Notes under the pieces: generated by a model
Told to the model about the DNA's origin: nothing
The model's database searches: none
The model's input: only the letters and a program-made list of their open reading frames with translations
In this document: positions 8,197 to 16,337 of the stretch, piece by piece
Numbering within the stretch: position 1 is the stretch's first letter
Layout: each line of letters opens with the position of its first letter
Assembly (NCBI GenBank): GCA_026393975.1
Contig: JAPKZD010000022.1
Coordinates: 56,763-120,762 of the forward strand
Length of the DNA stretch: 64,000 nucleotides
Direction of reading: 5' to 3'
Source: Candidatus Aminicenantota bacterium
GTDB taxonomy: Bacteria > Acidobacteriota > Aminicenantia > Aminicenantales > Saccharicenantaceae
Program-made: the position numbers and the translations under genes

Positions 8197-9954
8197 ATGA
8201 GCGAATACGACGAGCACGAGAAGGACGAACGGGCGGCCGTCAACCGGCGCCGGTTTCTCGGGTATTTCGCCGCGGCCGGCCTGGGGGGGACGCTCCTCCC
8301 CGGGGCCCTTCTTGCCGCGGCCCAGGACGCCTCCGAAATCACGCCCGGCATGGTCGCCGCGGCGGCGAAGATCGCCGGCGTCCCGCTCATACCCGAGGCT
8401 GAGAAGTCGATCGCCGACGGCCTGAACCGGCGCGGCGGCCTGCTTCAAGACTTCCAGGCCCTCAGGGAAATGGACCTGGGCAACGACACGCCGTCGGCCC
8501 TTGTCTTCAACCCCATCTTTCCCGGGACGAAGCTCCCGGCCGGGGTTTCCATGCTGAAGATATCCAAGGTCAAGGTCGCGGCGCCCCGGACCGACGAAGA
8601 CCTGGCTTTTCTGCCGGTGAGCCATCTCGCCGCGCTCCTCAAGAAGCGCGAGATCAAGTCCGTCGACCTAGCCAAGCTCTGCCTGGAACGTCTCAAGAAA
8701 TACGACCCTATCCTCCATTGTGTCGTCACGCTGACCGAGGACCTGGCTCTGGAGCAGGCGGCCCGGGCGGACAGGGAGATAGCGGCAGGGAGATACCAGG
8801 GACCTTTCCATGGTGTCCCCTGGGGTGCCAAGGATCTCTTCGCGGTTAAGGGATATAAGACGACCTTCGGCGCCTCGCCTTACAAGGACCAGGCGATCGA
8901 CAGGAACGCCACGGTTTATGAGCGGCTGACCGAGGCCGGCGCCGTTCTCGTGGCCAAGCTGACCCTGGGGGCGCTGGCCATGGGTGACCGCTGGTTCGGC
9001 GGCCAGACGAAAAGCCCCTGGGACCCGACGAACCCCGGCCAGGGTTCGAGCGGCTCTTCGGCCGGGCCGGCCGCGTCCGTGGCCGCGGGGCTGGTTCCCT
9101 TCGCCATAGGTTCGGAGACGCGCGGCTCGATCATCTCGCCTGCGAGCCGTTGCGGTGTCACCGGGCTCAGACCCTCTTTCGGCCGCGTCAGCCGCTACGG
9201 CGCCATGGCCTTGAGCTTCTCCATGGACAAGATCGGACCGCTCTGCCGGACGGCCGAGGACTGCGCCGTCGTCCTGCACGCGATCCAGGGGCCTGACGGC
9301 CGGGACAACTCGGTGGTCGATGTCCCCTTCGCCTGGGACGCCGGCCGCGACGTCCGCAAGCTCCGGGTCGGCTATCTCAAGTCCGACGTGGAAAAAGAGA
9401 TCCCCGACGATCCGAAGAATCCGGACAGGGTCCTGAGGATGAGAGAGACGCAGGCCTTCAACAAGGCCTCCCTTGAGATTCTCCGAGCGCTCGGCGTCAA
9501 GACGGTTCCGGTTGAGCTTCCGAAGATGGGTTCGGGGCCGATGGATTTCCTCTTGACCACGGAAGCGGCCGCCGCCTTCGACGGCCTCATCCGGAGCGAT
9601 AGGCTCGATATGATGTCGGCCGAGCCGGAGCGCAGCGCTTGGGTCGGCTCCTTCCGGCAACATGAGTTGGTCCCCGCCGTACAGTACATCCAGGCCAACC
9701 GGGCCCGGTATCGTCTGATGGAAGCTTACCACGAATTCTTCAAAGATATGGACGTGCTCGTCGGGAGCGCGCTGGGACCGACGAACCTCACCGGACATCC
9801 CGAAGTGGCTTTTCCGCAGGGCTTCGACTCCAAGGGCCAGCCGGCCGTCCTGCGTCTGACGGGGCGGCTCTTCGGCGAAGCGGACATCCTGCTCCTCGCC
9901 CATGCCTTCCAGCAGAAGACCGACTTTCACCTCAAGCGGCCGAAGCTCGATTGA
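8197..9954 (+). CDS. Tat-exported amidase (amidase signature family)
   Basis: 585 residues. The N-terminus carries a twin-arginine signal (NRRRFLGYFAAAGLGG, residues 16-31), so the enzyme is exported folded to the periplasm. The amidase-signature Ser-cisSer-Lys triad is visible: K212 in PWGAKDLF, the cis-serine in GQGSSGSSAG (about S284), and the nucleophile S311 in ETRGSIISPAS. The stretch between the serines is about three residues longer than usual. The family hydrolyses carboxamides; GatA is the well-known member, but an exported stand-alone version without GatB/C is not a tRNA amidotransferase. Substrate unknown; peptide amides or asparagine/glutamine derivatives are plausible given the amino-acid theme. 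A good promoter and Shine-Dalgarno precede it; probably monocistronic. Confidence 0.88.
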   Translation: MSEYDEHEKDERAAVNRRRFLGYFAAAGLGGTLLPGALLAAAQDASEITPGMVAAAAKIAGVPLIPEAEKSIADGLNRRGGLLQDFQALREMDLGNDTPSALVFNPIFPGTKLPAGVSMLKISKVKVAAPRTDEDLAFLPVSHLAALLKKREIKSVDLAKLCLERLKKYDPILHCVVTLTEDLALEQAARADREIAAGRYQGPFHGVPWGAKDLFAVKGYKTTFGASPYKDQAIDRNATVYERLTEAGAVLVAKLTLGALAMGDRWFGGQTKSPWDPTNPGQGSSGSSAGPAASVAAGLVPFAIGSETRGSIISPASRCGVTGLRPSFGRVSRYGAMALSFSMDKIGPLCRTAEDCAVVLHAIQGPDGRDNSVVDVPFAWDAGRDVRKLRVGYLKSDVEKEIPDDPKNPDRVLRMRETQAFNKASLEILRALGVKTVPVELPKMGSGPMDFLLTTEAAAAFDGLIRSDRLDMMSAEPERSAWVGSFRQHELVPAVQYIQANRARYRLMEAYHEFFKDMDVLVGSALGPTNLTGHPEVAFPQGFDSKGQPAVLRLTGRLFGEADILLLAHAFQQKTDFHLKRPKLD

Positions 9955-10002
9955 GGAGCGGCAGCCTCGGCCGCGTCCCCAGCTTTAAGACAAGAAACCC
10001 TA

Positions 10003-10031
10003 TTGACATCAATAAATGACTAATATATAAT
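10003..10031 (+). promoter_or_regulatory. Consensus sigma-70 promoter of the tetR-family gene
   Basis: TTGACA (10003-10008), 17-base spacer and TATAAT (10026-10031): both hexamers and the spacing are perfect consensus. The predicted start near 10038 leaves a leader of only about 11 bases before the ATG at 10049, with no visible Shine-Dalgarno. Confidence 0.85.
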
Positions 10032-10046
10032 ATAGTTCATTAGTCA
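10017..10046. promoter_or_regulatory. Palindromic operator over the tetR-family promoter
   Basis: Perfect 8-bp inverted repeat TGACTAAT (10017-10024) / ATTAGTCA (10039-10046) with a 14-base spacer that holds the -10 box. Its position across the -10 and start site is what a self-repressing TetR-family operator would have. It is also markedly AT-rich against the GC-rich background. Confidence 0.75.
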
Positions 10047-10048
10047 CA

Positions 10049-10678
10049 ATGAGACAAATAGCCAGACGTGAAGACATTCGTGACCTGATTCTCGACGCCG
10101 TGGACATCCTTTTGGCCAAGTTCGGTTATAAGAAGATGACCATGGAGGACGTGGCCCGCCAAGTCGGGATCGGCAAGGGCACGATCTATCTTCATTTCCC
10201 GGGAAAAGAGGAGTTGATCCTGTCCCATATCGACCGCATCGCTGACAGGATTGTCGCCAAGCTCCGCGAGATCGCCGGCTCGTCCGACTCTCCCGACAGG
10301 CGCATCCGCAAGATGCTCGTCCATCGGGTCCTCTTCCGCTTCGATAGCGTCGCCCACTACTCCCAGAACCTCAGCGACCTTCTATCGTCGGTGAGGCCGG
10401 CGCTCCTAACCCGTCGTGAAGCGCATTTCGAAAAAGAGGCGGCTGTGATCGAGGATGTCCTCCGGGAGGGCGCCCGTCTTGGGTCCCTGGAATGCCCCGA
10501 CCCCCGGACGACCTCCTTCGTGCTCATCCAGAGCACCAATTCCCTCCTGCCGTTCAGCCTTTCGGCCCGCGAACTGGGCCGGAGGGAAGAAGTGGAGGAC
10601 CAGGTGACGCGCATCGCCGACCTGCTCATCAAAGGTCTTCTCCCCTGTCCTTCGCGTCCGGCCAGCTGGACGCGATGA
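10049..10678 (+). CDS. TetR/AcrR family transcriptional regulator
   Basis: 209 residues. The N-terminal ~60 residues form a TetR helix-turn-helix: RREDIRDLILDAVDILLAKFG, then MTMEDVARQVGIGKGTIYLHF, the standard recognition-helix pattern, followed by PGKEELILSH. The C-terminal ~140 residues are the ligand-binding/dimerisation part and give no ligand clue. A consensus promoter with a palindrome across the -10 directly upstream points to autorepression. TetR genes of this kind usually control a neighbouring efflux or lipid gene, but the only co-oriented sequence downstream is a broken signal-peptide fragment (10717-10826), so its target may have been lost here. The start is fixed by the promoter; no good Shine-Dalgarno is present. 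Confidence 0.9.
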   Translation: MRQIARREDIRDLILDAVDILLAKFGYKKMTMEDVARQVGIGKGTIYLHFPGKEELILSHIDRIADRIVAKLREIAGSSDSPDRRIRKMLVHRVLFRFDSVAHYSQNLSDLLSSVRPALLTRREAHFEKEAAVIEDVLREGARLGSLECPDPRTTSFVLIQSTNSLLPFSLSARELGRREEVEDQVTRIADLLIKGLLPCPSRPASWTR

Positions 10679-10716
10679 CGCGGACACGCCTTCAAACGAA
10701 CTCGGGTAGGTTCGAC

Positions 10717-10826
10717 ATGACTAAAACGGCAGTCCGGTAGATACTCGCCATCGCCGCGTTGCTGGTGCTCTGGGGTTCCCCCGCCTTCGGCCAGGAGCCG
10801 AAGGCCCCGACCCTCTTCGCCGGTCA
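10717..10826 (+). pseudogene. Remnant of a secreted-protein gene (signal peptide only)
   Basis: From ATG 10717 the frame reads MTKTAVR, a TAG at 10738-10740, then ILAIAALLVLWGSPAFGQEP and about ten more residues before it loses meaning at the end of the convergent cytochrome b gene. The stretch across the stop is a convincing Sec signal peptide with an AFG/Q cleavage site. The gene therefore has both an in-frame nonsense codon and a lost body. Placed 38 bases after the TetR gene, it may be what is left of the regulated gene; an outer-membrane efflux protein is one guess, but nothing in the fragment proves it. Confidence 0.55.
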
Positions 10827-11510
10827 GGGCCGGCGGGCACCCATCGCCTCGAGGTCCACGTAGACCGTGGCGGCGAGGGCCGACGCCAGCGCCGTGTAGC
10901 GGTGGAGCTCGAACATGAACTTCTGCCCGGCCGTGCGGAGAAGCGGGAGCATCGGCACGAGGGCGGACAGGGTCAGGAGGAAGCCGGCCAGGACGAATAA
11001 CCAGAAGGCCGCGATCTTGACCCGGGCCGCCGTGATGCCCATCTTCCTGGGGTCGAGAAGGGCCAGGCTCAGGTTGACCGGCTTGGGGACGGAGATGAAA
11101 TTCCGGCCCTTGAAGATGACGATGACGGCGAGGCAGGCCGCGAACAGGCCGCCGGCCATGACGTGGCCGACAAGGGGAAAACCGTAGAGTCCGCGCGGGA
11201 CGAAAATGGCGAAGAAAAAACCACTTGCCGCGAGGTAGGCGAAGCTTCCGTAAAAACCGACGAAAAGCCACTTCTCGAGGTCCGGCAGGCGCCACAACGG
11301 CAGGGCTTTGACGTAATCCCACCAGTCTTTGGGCGAAGCCTTGCGGGCCGATTGGATCGTCCGGAGGGCCAGCCAGGCCAAGTACTTCTTGAAGATCTCG
11401 ACGTAGATGATGGTCGACCGGGCCTCCTCTCTGGTCGTCCAGAAACGGTGGAAGGCGAGGCCGGCGAAAAGCCCCAGCGCCAAGAGGATGGTGATGATCG
11501 TGAACAGCAT
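10824..11510 (-). CDS. Membrane cytochrome b-like subunit
   Basis: About 228 residues; start taken at 11510, five bases after the multiheme cytochrome stop. An N-terminal anchor (MLFTIITILLALGLFAGLAF) is followed by an amphipathic stretch and three further membrane helices. Candidate haem-ligand histidines lie in FPLVGHVMAGG and MFELHRYTALASAL. The layout resembles the cytochrome b subunits that take electrons from, or pass them to, the quinone pool for periplasmic multihaem proteins. The last helix is short, ending YVDLEAMGARRP, and the second histidine expected there is absent. The C-terminus may therefore be clipped at the same point where the plus-strand fragment ends. It is the last gene of the K+ channel/oxidoreductase/cytochrome unit. 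Confidence 0.6.
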   Translation of the reverse strand: MLFTIITILLALGLFAGLAFHRFWTTREEARSTIIYVEIFKKYLAWLALRTIQSARKASPKDWWDYVKALPLWRLPDLEKWLFVGFYGSFAYLAASGFFFAIFVPRGLYGFPLVGHVMAGGLFAACLAVIVIFKGRNFISVPKPVNLSLALLDPRKMGITAARVKIAAFWLFVLAGFLLTLSALVPMLPLLRTAGQKFMFELHRYTALASALAATVYVDLEAMGARRP

Positions 11511-11515
11511 GGCTC

Positions 11516-13861
11516 TCACTTTTTCTCGAGGAAGCCGGCCAGGCGCCCGAGGAGGAGCAGGCCGGCCAGGAAGACGAGCGACCCGATGACGAAAGCGCAG
11601 ACGGCCAGGACGACCTTGAACAACGGCCGGGTGATGAAGGACAGCCCGAAGAACCTCTGGAAGATTCCGCCCAGGCCCATGAAGGAGGCGGCCGAGCGTT
11701 TCTCGACCTTCTTCGTCAGGAGCGGGCCCGCGCCCTTGAGCTTGGTGAAGAAAAAGTCCGAGCCGCCGCTGTGACAATCCGTGCAGCCGTTCCAGCCGAG
11801 CGACTGCTGGGCCGGCCGGACGTTGTGGGCCAGGGGCCAGGTCACGGGCTCGGCCGCGGGATGAGCGCCGGCCGCGAGCTTTCCGTTCTTGTCGAGCCGG
11901 AACATCCGGCCCCCGGAGATGTAGACGAAATCGGATTTTTCCCCTGATTTGGCGAGCGCCGCGAGAACGAGCGCGACCTGCTCCTCGGTCAGCGTTTGTT
12001 CTGTACCGGCTTTGGCCGTCACCGTCCGGATGTCGAAGTCCGAGCCGAGCGGGGCCAACTTCCCTTCGGCCAGCCAGCCGGGTCCGGCCGCGCCGGCGAG
12101 CTCGGCCGGAGCGTCCGACATGTCGAGGCCGCCGTCGACGAGCTTGTAGAGCGTCTTCTTGACGACGATGACCGGCTGGCCTGGCGCGCTGACGACCGTC
12201 CCCAGCGCCTGCAGGAACTCCTGGAACCTCGTTTCGACAGCCGGGTCCTTATCGGCCGCGGCCGGGTCGAAATCCGGCACGAGCGGCAGGACCTCGGCTC
12301 CCTTGCCGATGCCCCAGAAAGCCGGGGTTCCCGCCTTGGCTCCCGGGTGCTCCGCCGAGTCGATGCCGCCGTCCACGTTGGGAGAGAAGACGAACTTCCC
12401 CGAAACGAGGACGGGGATCTCGTCCTCGGCCATGACCTGGGTGAGGGCGACGAGGACTTGGCCGATGTGCTCTTCCGCCTTAAGGATATCGCCGGCCGCA
12501 GTTTCGACGTCGGACGGCTTGAGCGGCTTGACGTCTTTTCCTTCGAGCTTCGCCCAGAAGGCCGGCCAGACGAGCCTATTCGGGGCGATCTTGTGTCCGG
12601 CGCTCTTGGCGTAGACGGGCTCGACGACTGCGGGCATGTCCGTCGCCCATGTCGCGACGCCGTAGATGCCGAGCCGGTTGGCCCGCGAGGTCCTCCCCCG
12701 GGTGAAGCCCTCTTTCGGCTTGGGCCCGGAATGGCAGACCGTGCACGCGAGCCGCTTGAAGTGGACAAGAGGGATGCCGGTATGCTTGGGGAATGGCGCG
12801 CCGAGACGGCCCGGGACGACGGACTTCTCGCCGGCCGCATTCTCGCCGAGATGGCAGCCTCGGCAGGTGAAGGACTCCGCGGTCCGGTTCCCCGTCTCCG
12901 CCGCCTCGCCTTCGTAGCCGCGGACGATGGCGTGGCCGAGGTCGTTCCGGTGGCAATCGGTGCACTTTAGTCCGGCCGTCGAGTGGACATCGGCGTCGGC
13001 GCTCCACTGGGTCTCGTCCTTGGCCGAGACCGAATGGCAGGCCAGACAGCGGTCGTCCGCCGGCTGGTAGTTGAGGTCGAAGAAGTAGCGGTGCTTGGAG
13101 TCGAAGTCGGCCGTCCTGTACTTGACGGACGGGGCAACGGCCCACTCATGGTCGTCGAGGTTGGGCCCGTCGTAAACATCCCGCGTTTCGTTGAGCCGGG
13201 AGGCCATGCCGCCGACCTCTCCGACGCCGCCGGCCGCCGTGGCCGCCCAGCGCAGGTTCTCGCGGAGGACCTGTTTAGCCCATTCGCTATGGTCCTGGCG
13301 TCCCGACTTGTTGTGGCAGGCGAGGCAGTTGATTTCGGCCCGGCCGGAAACGCTCCAACGGGAGGCTCGGTCGGCCAGAACCCCCTCGTCTGACGGCTCG
13401 GCCGGGCCGCCGCCCGGGAGGTGCCGGCCGAAGAGAAGCGTAAAATCCCAGGCCGTGAGGCCCGCGGCCTTCGGGTCGTGACTTCCGGGCCATCTTCGGT
13501 ACGAGAGGGGCAGGACGGTCCCCGTCTTCGGATCGACCTGGAGCCAGGGTTCGCCGGGCCGGCCGTTCTTTGTCGCGGTCATGGCGCCGAAGTGCCACCC
13601 GCCCTGGATCGTCTTGTAGTCGTGGCAGGGGCCGCAGGTGAAGCGGGCGGAATAGGGCAGGGGGTTCGTTTCCGTCGGGATGATGGGCTGGTCGTTCTCG
13701 TCGCGGAGCGGGATGAGGTGGGCCGGCGTCGTCCGGTTGCCGTCCCAGGCGGTCTTCTTCGCATCCTGGTCCGCAGCCGCGGCGGAACCGGCCGGGGCGA
13801 GGGCGAAAACGGCGAGCGCAAAGCCCAGGGCTCCGAGGACGAATCGTCCGTGGCGGCTCAT
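11516..13861 (-). CDS. Heptaheme c-type cytochrome, periplasmic, membrane-anchored
   Basis: About 781 residues; start at 13861, where a clean Sec signal peptide begins (MSRHGRFVLGALGFALAVFA...AAA). Seven CxxCH haem-attachment motifs are visible in order: CGPCH, CLACH, CLACH, CTDCH, CRGCH, CTVCH and CTDCH. The first six lie in the N-terminal half. A long haem-free region follows, then the last motif and a C-terminal membrane helix (VVLAVCAFVIGSLVFLAGLL). I cannot assign a catalytic family; it does not look like NrfA or hydroxylamine oxidoreductase. It most likely relays electrons in the periplasm. The ATG overlaps the stop of the Gfo/Idh gene (ATGA, 13858-13861) and the cytochrome b gene follows five bases later, so the three appear to be one functional unit. 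Confidence 0.85.
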   Translation of the reverse strand: MSRHGRFVLGALGFALAVFALAPAGSAAAADQDAKKTAWDGNRTTPAHLIPLRDENDQPIIPTETNPLPYSARFTCGPCHDYKTIQGGWHFGAMTATKNGRPGEPWLQVDPKTGTVLPLSYRRWPGSHDPKAAGLTAWDFTLLFGRHLPGGGPAEPSDEGVLADRASRWSVSGRAEINCLACHNKSGRQDHSEWAKQVLRENLRWAATAAGGVGEVGGMASRLNETRDVYDGPNLDDHEWAVAPSVKYRTADFDSKHRYFFDLNYQPADDRCLACHSVSAKDETQWSADADVHSTAGLKCTDCHRNDLGHAIVRGYEGEAAETGNRTAESFTCRGCHLGENAAGEKSVVPGRLGAPFPKHTGIPLVHFKRLACTVCHSGPKPKEGFTRGRTSRANRLGIYGVATWATDMPAVVEPVYAKSAGHKIAPNRLVWPAFWAKLEGKDVKPLKPSDVETAAGDILKAEEHIGQVLVALTQVMAEDEIPVLVSGKFVFSPNVDGGIDSAEHPGAKAGTPAFWGIGKGAEVLPLVPDFDPAAADKDPAVETRFQEFLQALGTVVSAPGQPVIVVKKTLYKLVDGGLDMSDAPAELAGAAGPGWLAEGKLAPLGSDFDIRTVTAKAGTEQTLTEEQVALVLAALAKSGEKSDFVYISGGRMFRLDKNGKLAAGAHPAAEPVTWPLAHNVRPAQQSLGWNGCTDCHSGGSDFFFTKLKGAGPLLTKKVEKRSAASFMGLGGIFQRFFGLSFITRPLFKVVLAVCAFVIGSLVFLAGLLLLGRLAGFLEKK

Positions 13862-15231
13862 ACTTTGAACTGCTCCGGCCGGAAGTCCATGACCCGGCGG
13901 GCCTTGACGGCTTCGTTGGTCTTTAGCACGGCGACGCAGGATTCGTAGGCCACCTCGGCAGGGCAATTGAGGGGCGTGCCGCGTCGCACGGCGTCGAAAA
14001 AGTTCTCGAGGTGGGGCTGGTGGGCAGGCTTGGCCAGCTCGACCGGAAGAGGCCAGCGCCCGGCCTCGGCCGTCACTCGGACGTCGACGTAGACGTTCTT
14101 CGTCGTCGACTTCTGGATGGGCACGCTCTCGGACAGGAGGAGGCCGGCCTTCGCCAGGGAATTCCATTCCGGGGCATGGGGTTCGCGCATGGCCCAGTTG
14201 CCGCGCTGAGGGATCTCGGACAGGACGAGCGAGCCGTTCTCGCCCATGAAGGTCTCGTAGAAGCCGCCGTGCTGGGTCGTCGTCTGGACCTGGTAGAAGG
14301 CCCGGGACGTTCCTTCCTTCGTCTCAAACTCGTAGATGGCCATGACATTGTCGTACCACTCCCAGTTCTTGTAGTAGTCGAGGCCGCCGCTGGCCACGAC
14401 CGACTTGGGAGGCGTGCCGTGGACCCAGCTGAAGAGGTCGATCTGGTGGGAGCCCAGGTCGACCATCGGGCCGCCGCCGAACTTCTTGAAAAGACGCCAG
14501 TTACGGAACTCGGTCATGGAACCGTAGCCGTACTTGTCCAGGGTGGCCTGGTCGATGACGTACTTTTCCGGCCAGCCGAGTAGGTCGGCTTTGGCCCGGT
14601 TCCACTGGGCGTAAGCGACGGTCACCCGGCCGAGGAGGCTGTGCTCGCGGATAAGGCGGTTGATGGCGTGGATGTAGCGCGGGTTGGAGCGGCGCTGGTG
14701 CCCGATCTGGAGGAGCTTGCCGGTCTCGCGGGCGGCCAGGACCATGGACCGGGCCTTGTCGAGCGAGTTGGACATCTCTTTTTCGCAGTAGACGTGGAGC
14801 CCGGCCCGGAGACAGGCGCCGGCCTGTTCGGCGTGGACCCAGTCGGGGGTGGCGACGACGGCCGCCTGGAGGCCTTTCTCCGCGGCCAGAAGCTCGCGGT
14901 AATCTTCGTAGACGTTGGCGACATGGCCGTACTTCTTGAGGTAGTTGCCCGCGTACTGGCGGCTGTAGGACCAGATGTCGCAGATGGCCGCGATGCGGAC
15001 CGACGGGATGCGCAGCATGGACTCGATGAGGACGCGGCCCTGGGCGCCGCAGCCGATGACGGCGACCCGGAGCTCGTCGGCGCTTTTCGCGGCCGCGGGC
15101 GCGGCCTGGGATGGCGACTGGCCGAGGGCCGTCCCGGCCAGGGCGACGCCGAGGCCTGCCGTAGCCGAGGATTTGAGAAAATCGCGACGCGTGATCCGGT
15201 CTATCGCCGGCTTTTTTTCGGATATGCCCAT
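13858..15231 (-). CDS. Tat-exported Gfo/Idh/MocA family oxidoreductase
   Basis: 457 residues. Twin-arginine signal: ITRRDFLKSSATAGLGVALAG. NAD(P)-binding Rossmann motif: VAVIGCGAQGRV. The usual EKP motif is CEKEMS here; the catalytic lysine is kept but the proline is not. The C-terminal alpha/beta domain has GGGPMVDLGSHQIDLFSW, the typical active-site histidine segment. Exported members with a tightly held nicotinamide cofactor (as in glucose-fructose oxidoreductase) oxidise or epimerise sugars in the periplasm. Four bases separate it from the upstream K+ channel gene, and its stop overlaps the start of the heptaheme cytochrome. This suggests that electrons from sugar oxidation reach cytochromes; that is inference. 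Confidence 0.85.
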   Translation of the reverse strand: MGISEKKPAIDRITRRDFLKSSATAGLGVALAGTALGQSPSQAAPAAAKSADELRVAVIGCGAQGRVLIESMLRIPSVRIAAICDIWSYSRQYAGNYLKKYGHVANVYEDYRELLAAEKGLQAAVVATPDWVHAEQAGACLRAGLHVYCEKEMSNSLDKARSMVLAARETGKLLQIGHQRRSNPRYIHAINRLIREHSLLGRVTVAYAQWNRAKADLLGWPEKYVIDQATLDKYGYGSMTEFRNWRLFKKFGGGPMVDLGSHQIDLFSWVHGTPPKSVVASGGLDYYKNWEWYDNVMAIYEFETKEGTSRAFYQVQTTTQHGGFYETFMGENGSLVLSEIPQRGNWAMREPHAPEWNSLAKAGLLLSESVPIQKSTTKNVYVDVRVTAEAGRWPLPVELAKPAHQPHLENFFDAVRRGTPLNCPAEVAYESCVAVLKTNEAVKARRVMDFRPEQFKV

Positions 15232-15235
15232 GAAA

Positions 15236-16276
15236 CTACTCCTGCCTCGGTTGAGGCCGACAGCGGCCGGCCAGGCCTTCGAGCTCCTTGCGGCTCTCCG
15301 GAGTGGTGATGAAAACGAGGACGTCCTTCTCCCGGAGGACGGTGTCGGCCGGCGGGTTGAAGATGTAGCCCGGGCCGCCCTCGCGCTTGACGGCGACGAG
15401 GAGCGCTTCCCGCTTCTCGCGGATCGTCGTCTCGGCCAGGGTTTTTCCGGCCAGCATGGATCCGGGCTCGACGATGACTTCATCGACGCGGAAGGCCTTG
15501 TCCCTTTCCCGAAGCATCATGTCGAGGAAGGTCACGGCGGCCGGCCGGACCAACTGGGAGACCATGCGCATGCCCCCGATGAACGTCGGCGAAACGGCGT
15601 AATCGGCGCCGGCCCGGACCATTTTCTCGTGGGACTTGACGTCGATGCCCTTGGCCACGATGCGGATCTGCGGGTTGAGCTGGCGCGCGGTGACCGTGAC
15701 GAAGAGGTTGGCCTCGTCGGTGGGCAGGGAGAGGAGGATGCCGCGGGCCCGCTCGATCCCGGCCTTCTTCAGCACTTCATCGTCGGCCGGGTCGCCTTCG
15801 ACGAAGAGGAAGGTCGCCGCGGCCGCGAGCTTATCGATTTTGGCCCGGTCCGGCTCGACGACGACGAAATCCCGCTTCGTCGTGAGGAGCTCCCGGATGA
15901 TGGTCTGGGCCGTCTCGTCGGCGCCGCAGACGATGTCGTGGCCTTTGAGCCGACTGATTTCCTTTTCCATCTTGCGCCTCCCCAGGATGCGTTTGAGCTC
16001 CCCCTCGACGACGAATGCGGTGATCGAGGTCACGGCGAAGGCAATCGTCCCCAGGGAGAGGATGATATAGGCCGCGGCGAAGACGCGGGCGGCCGGGTTT
16101 CCGCCGAGGTCGTGGGTTTCGCCGTAGCCGACCGTGCCGACGGTGATGACGGTCATATAGACTGCGTCGAGAAGGGACCACTCGGCGCCGCCGATCGTCT
16201 TGAAGCCGGCGACGCCGATGAGGAAGACGGTGACGAACAGCCCGAGGGAGATGAAGATGCGTTTGCGGCTGTCCAT
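15236..16276 (-). CDS. Potassium channel with RCK (TrkA-N/TrkA-C) domains
   Basis: 346 residues. Two membrane helices flank a pore loop with selectivity filter TVGYG (residues 48-52). An RCK_N domain (about 110-230) and a TrkA-C domain (about 255-335; EVIVEPGSMLAGKTLAE) follow. This is the 2TM-RCK layout of MthK/GsuK-type ligand-gated K+ channels. The dinucleotide-binding loop reads IVCGADETAQ rather than GxGxxG, so NAD binding is doubtful and gating may be by another ligand or ion. It lies 61 bases after the cAMP-linked MscS gene and has its own good promoter (16301-16329), so it begins a separate unit that continues into the Gfo/Idh and cytochrome genes. Confidence 0.9.
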   Translation of the reverse strand: MDSRKRIFISLGLFVTVFLIGVAGFKTIGGAEWSLLDAVYMTVITVGTVGYGETHDLGGNPAARVFAAAYIILSLGTIAFAVTSITAFVVEGELKRILGRRKMEKEISRLKGHDIVCGADETAQTIIRELLTTKRDFVVVEPDRAKIDKLAAAATFLFVEGDPADDEVLKKAGIERARGILLSLPTDEANLFVTVTARQLNPQIRIVAKGIDVKSHEKMVRAGADYAVSPTFIGGMRMVSQLVRPAAVTFLDMMLRERDKAFRVDEVIVEPGSMLAGKTLAETTIREKREALLVAVKREGGPGYIFNPPADTVLREKDVLVFITTPESRKELEGLAGRCRPQPRQE

Positions 16277-16300
16277 CGTGTTCCGGCGTCCGTCGCCCCG

Positions 16301-16329
16301 ATTATACGAAAGCGGCGGCGCTTCCGCAA
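16301..16329 (-). promoter_or_regulatory. Promoter for the K+ channel/oxidoreductase/cytochrome unit
   Basis: Minus strand: TTGCGG (16324-16329), 17-base spacer, perfect TATAAT (16301-16306), in the only real gap of the 10-kb minus-strand run. Predicted leader about 18 bases. Confidence 0.65.
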
Positions 16330-16337
16330 GGCGGCGC

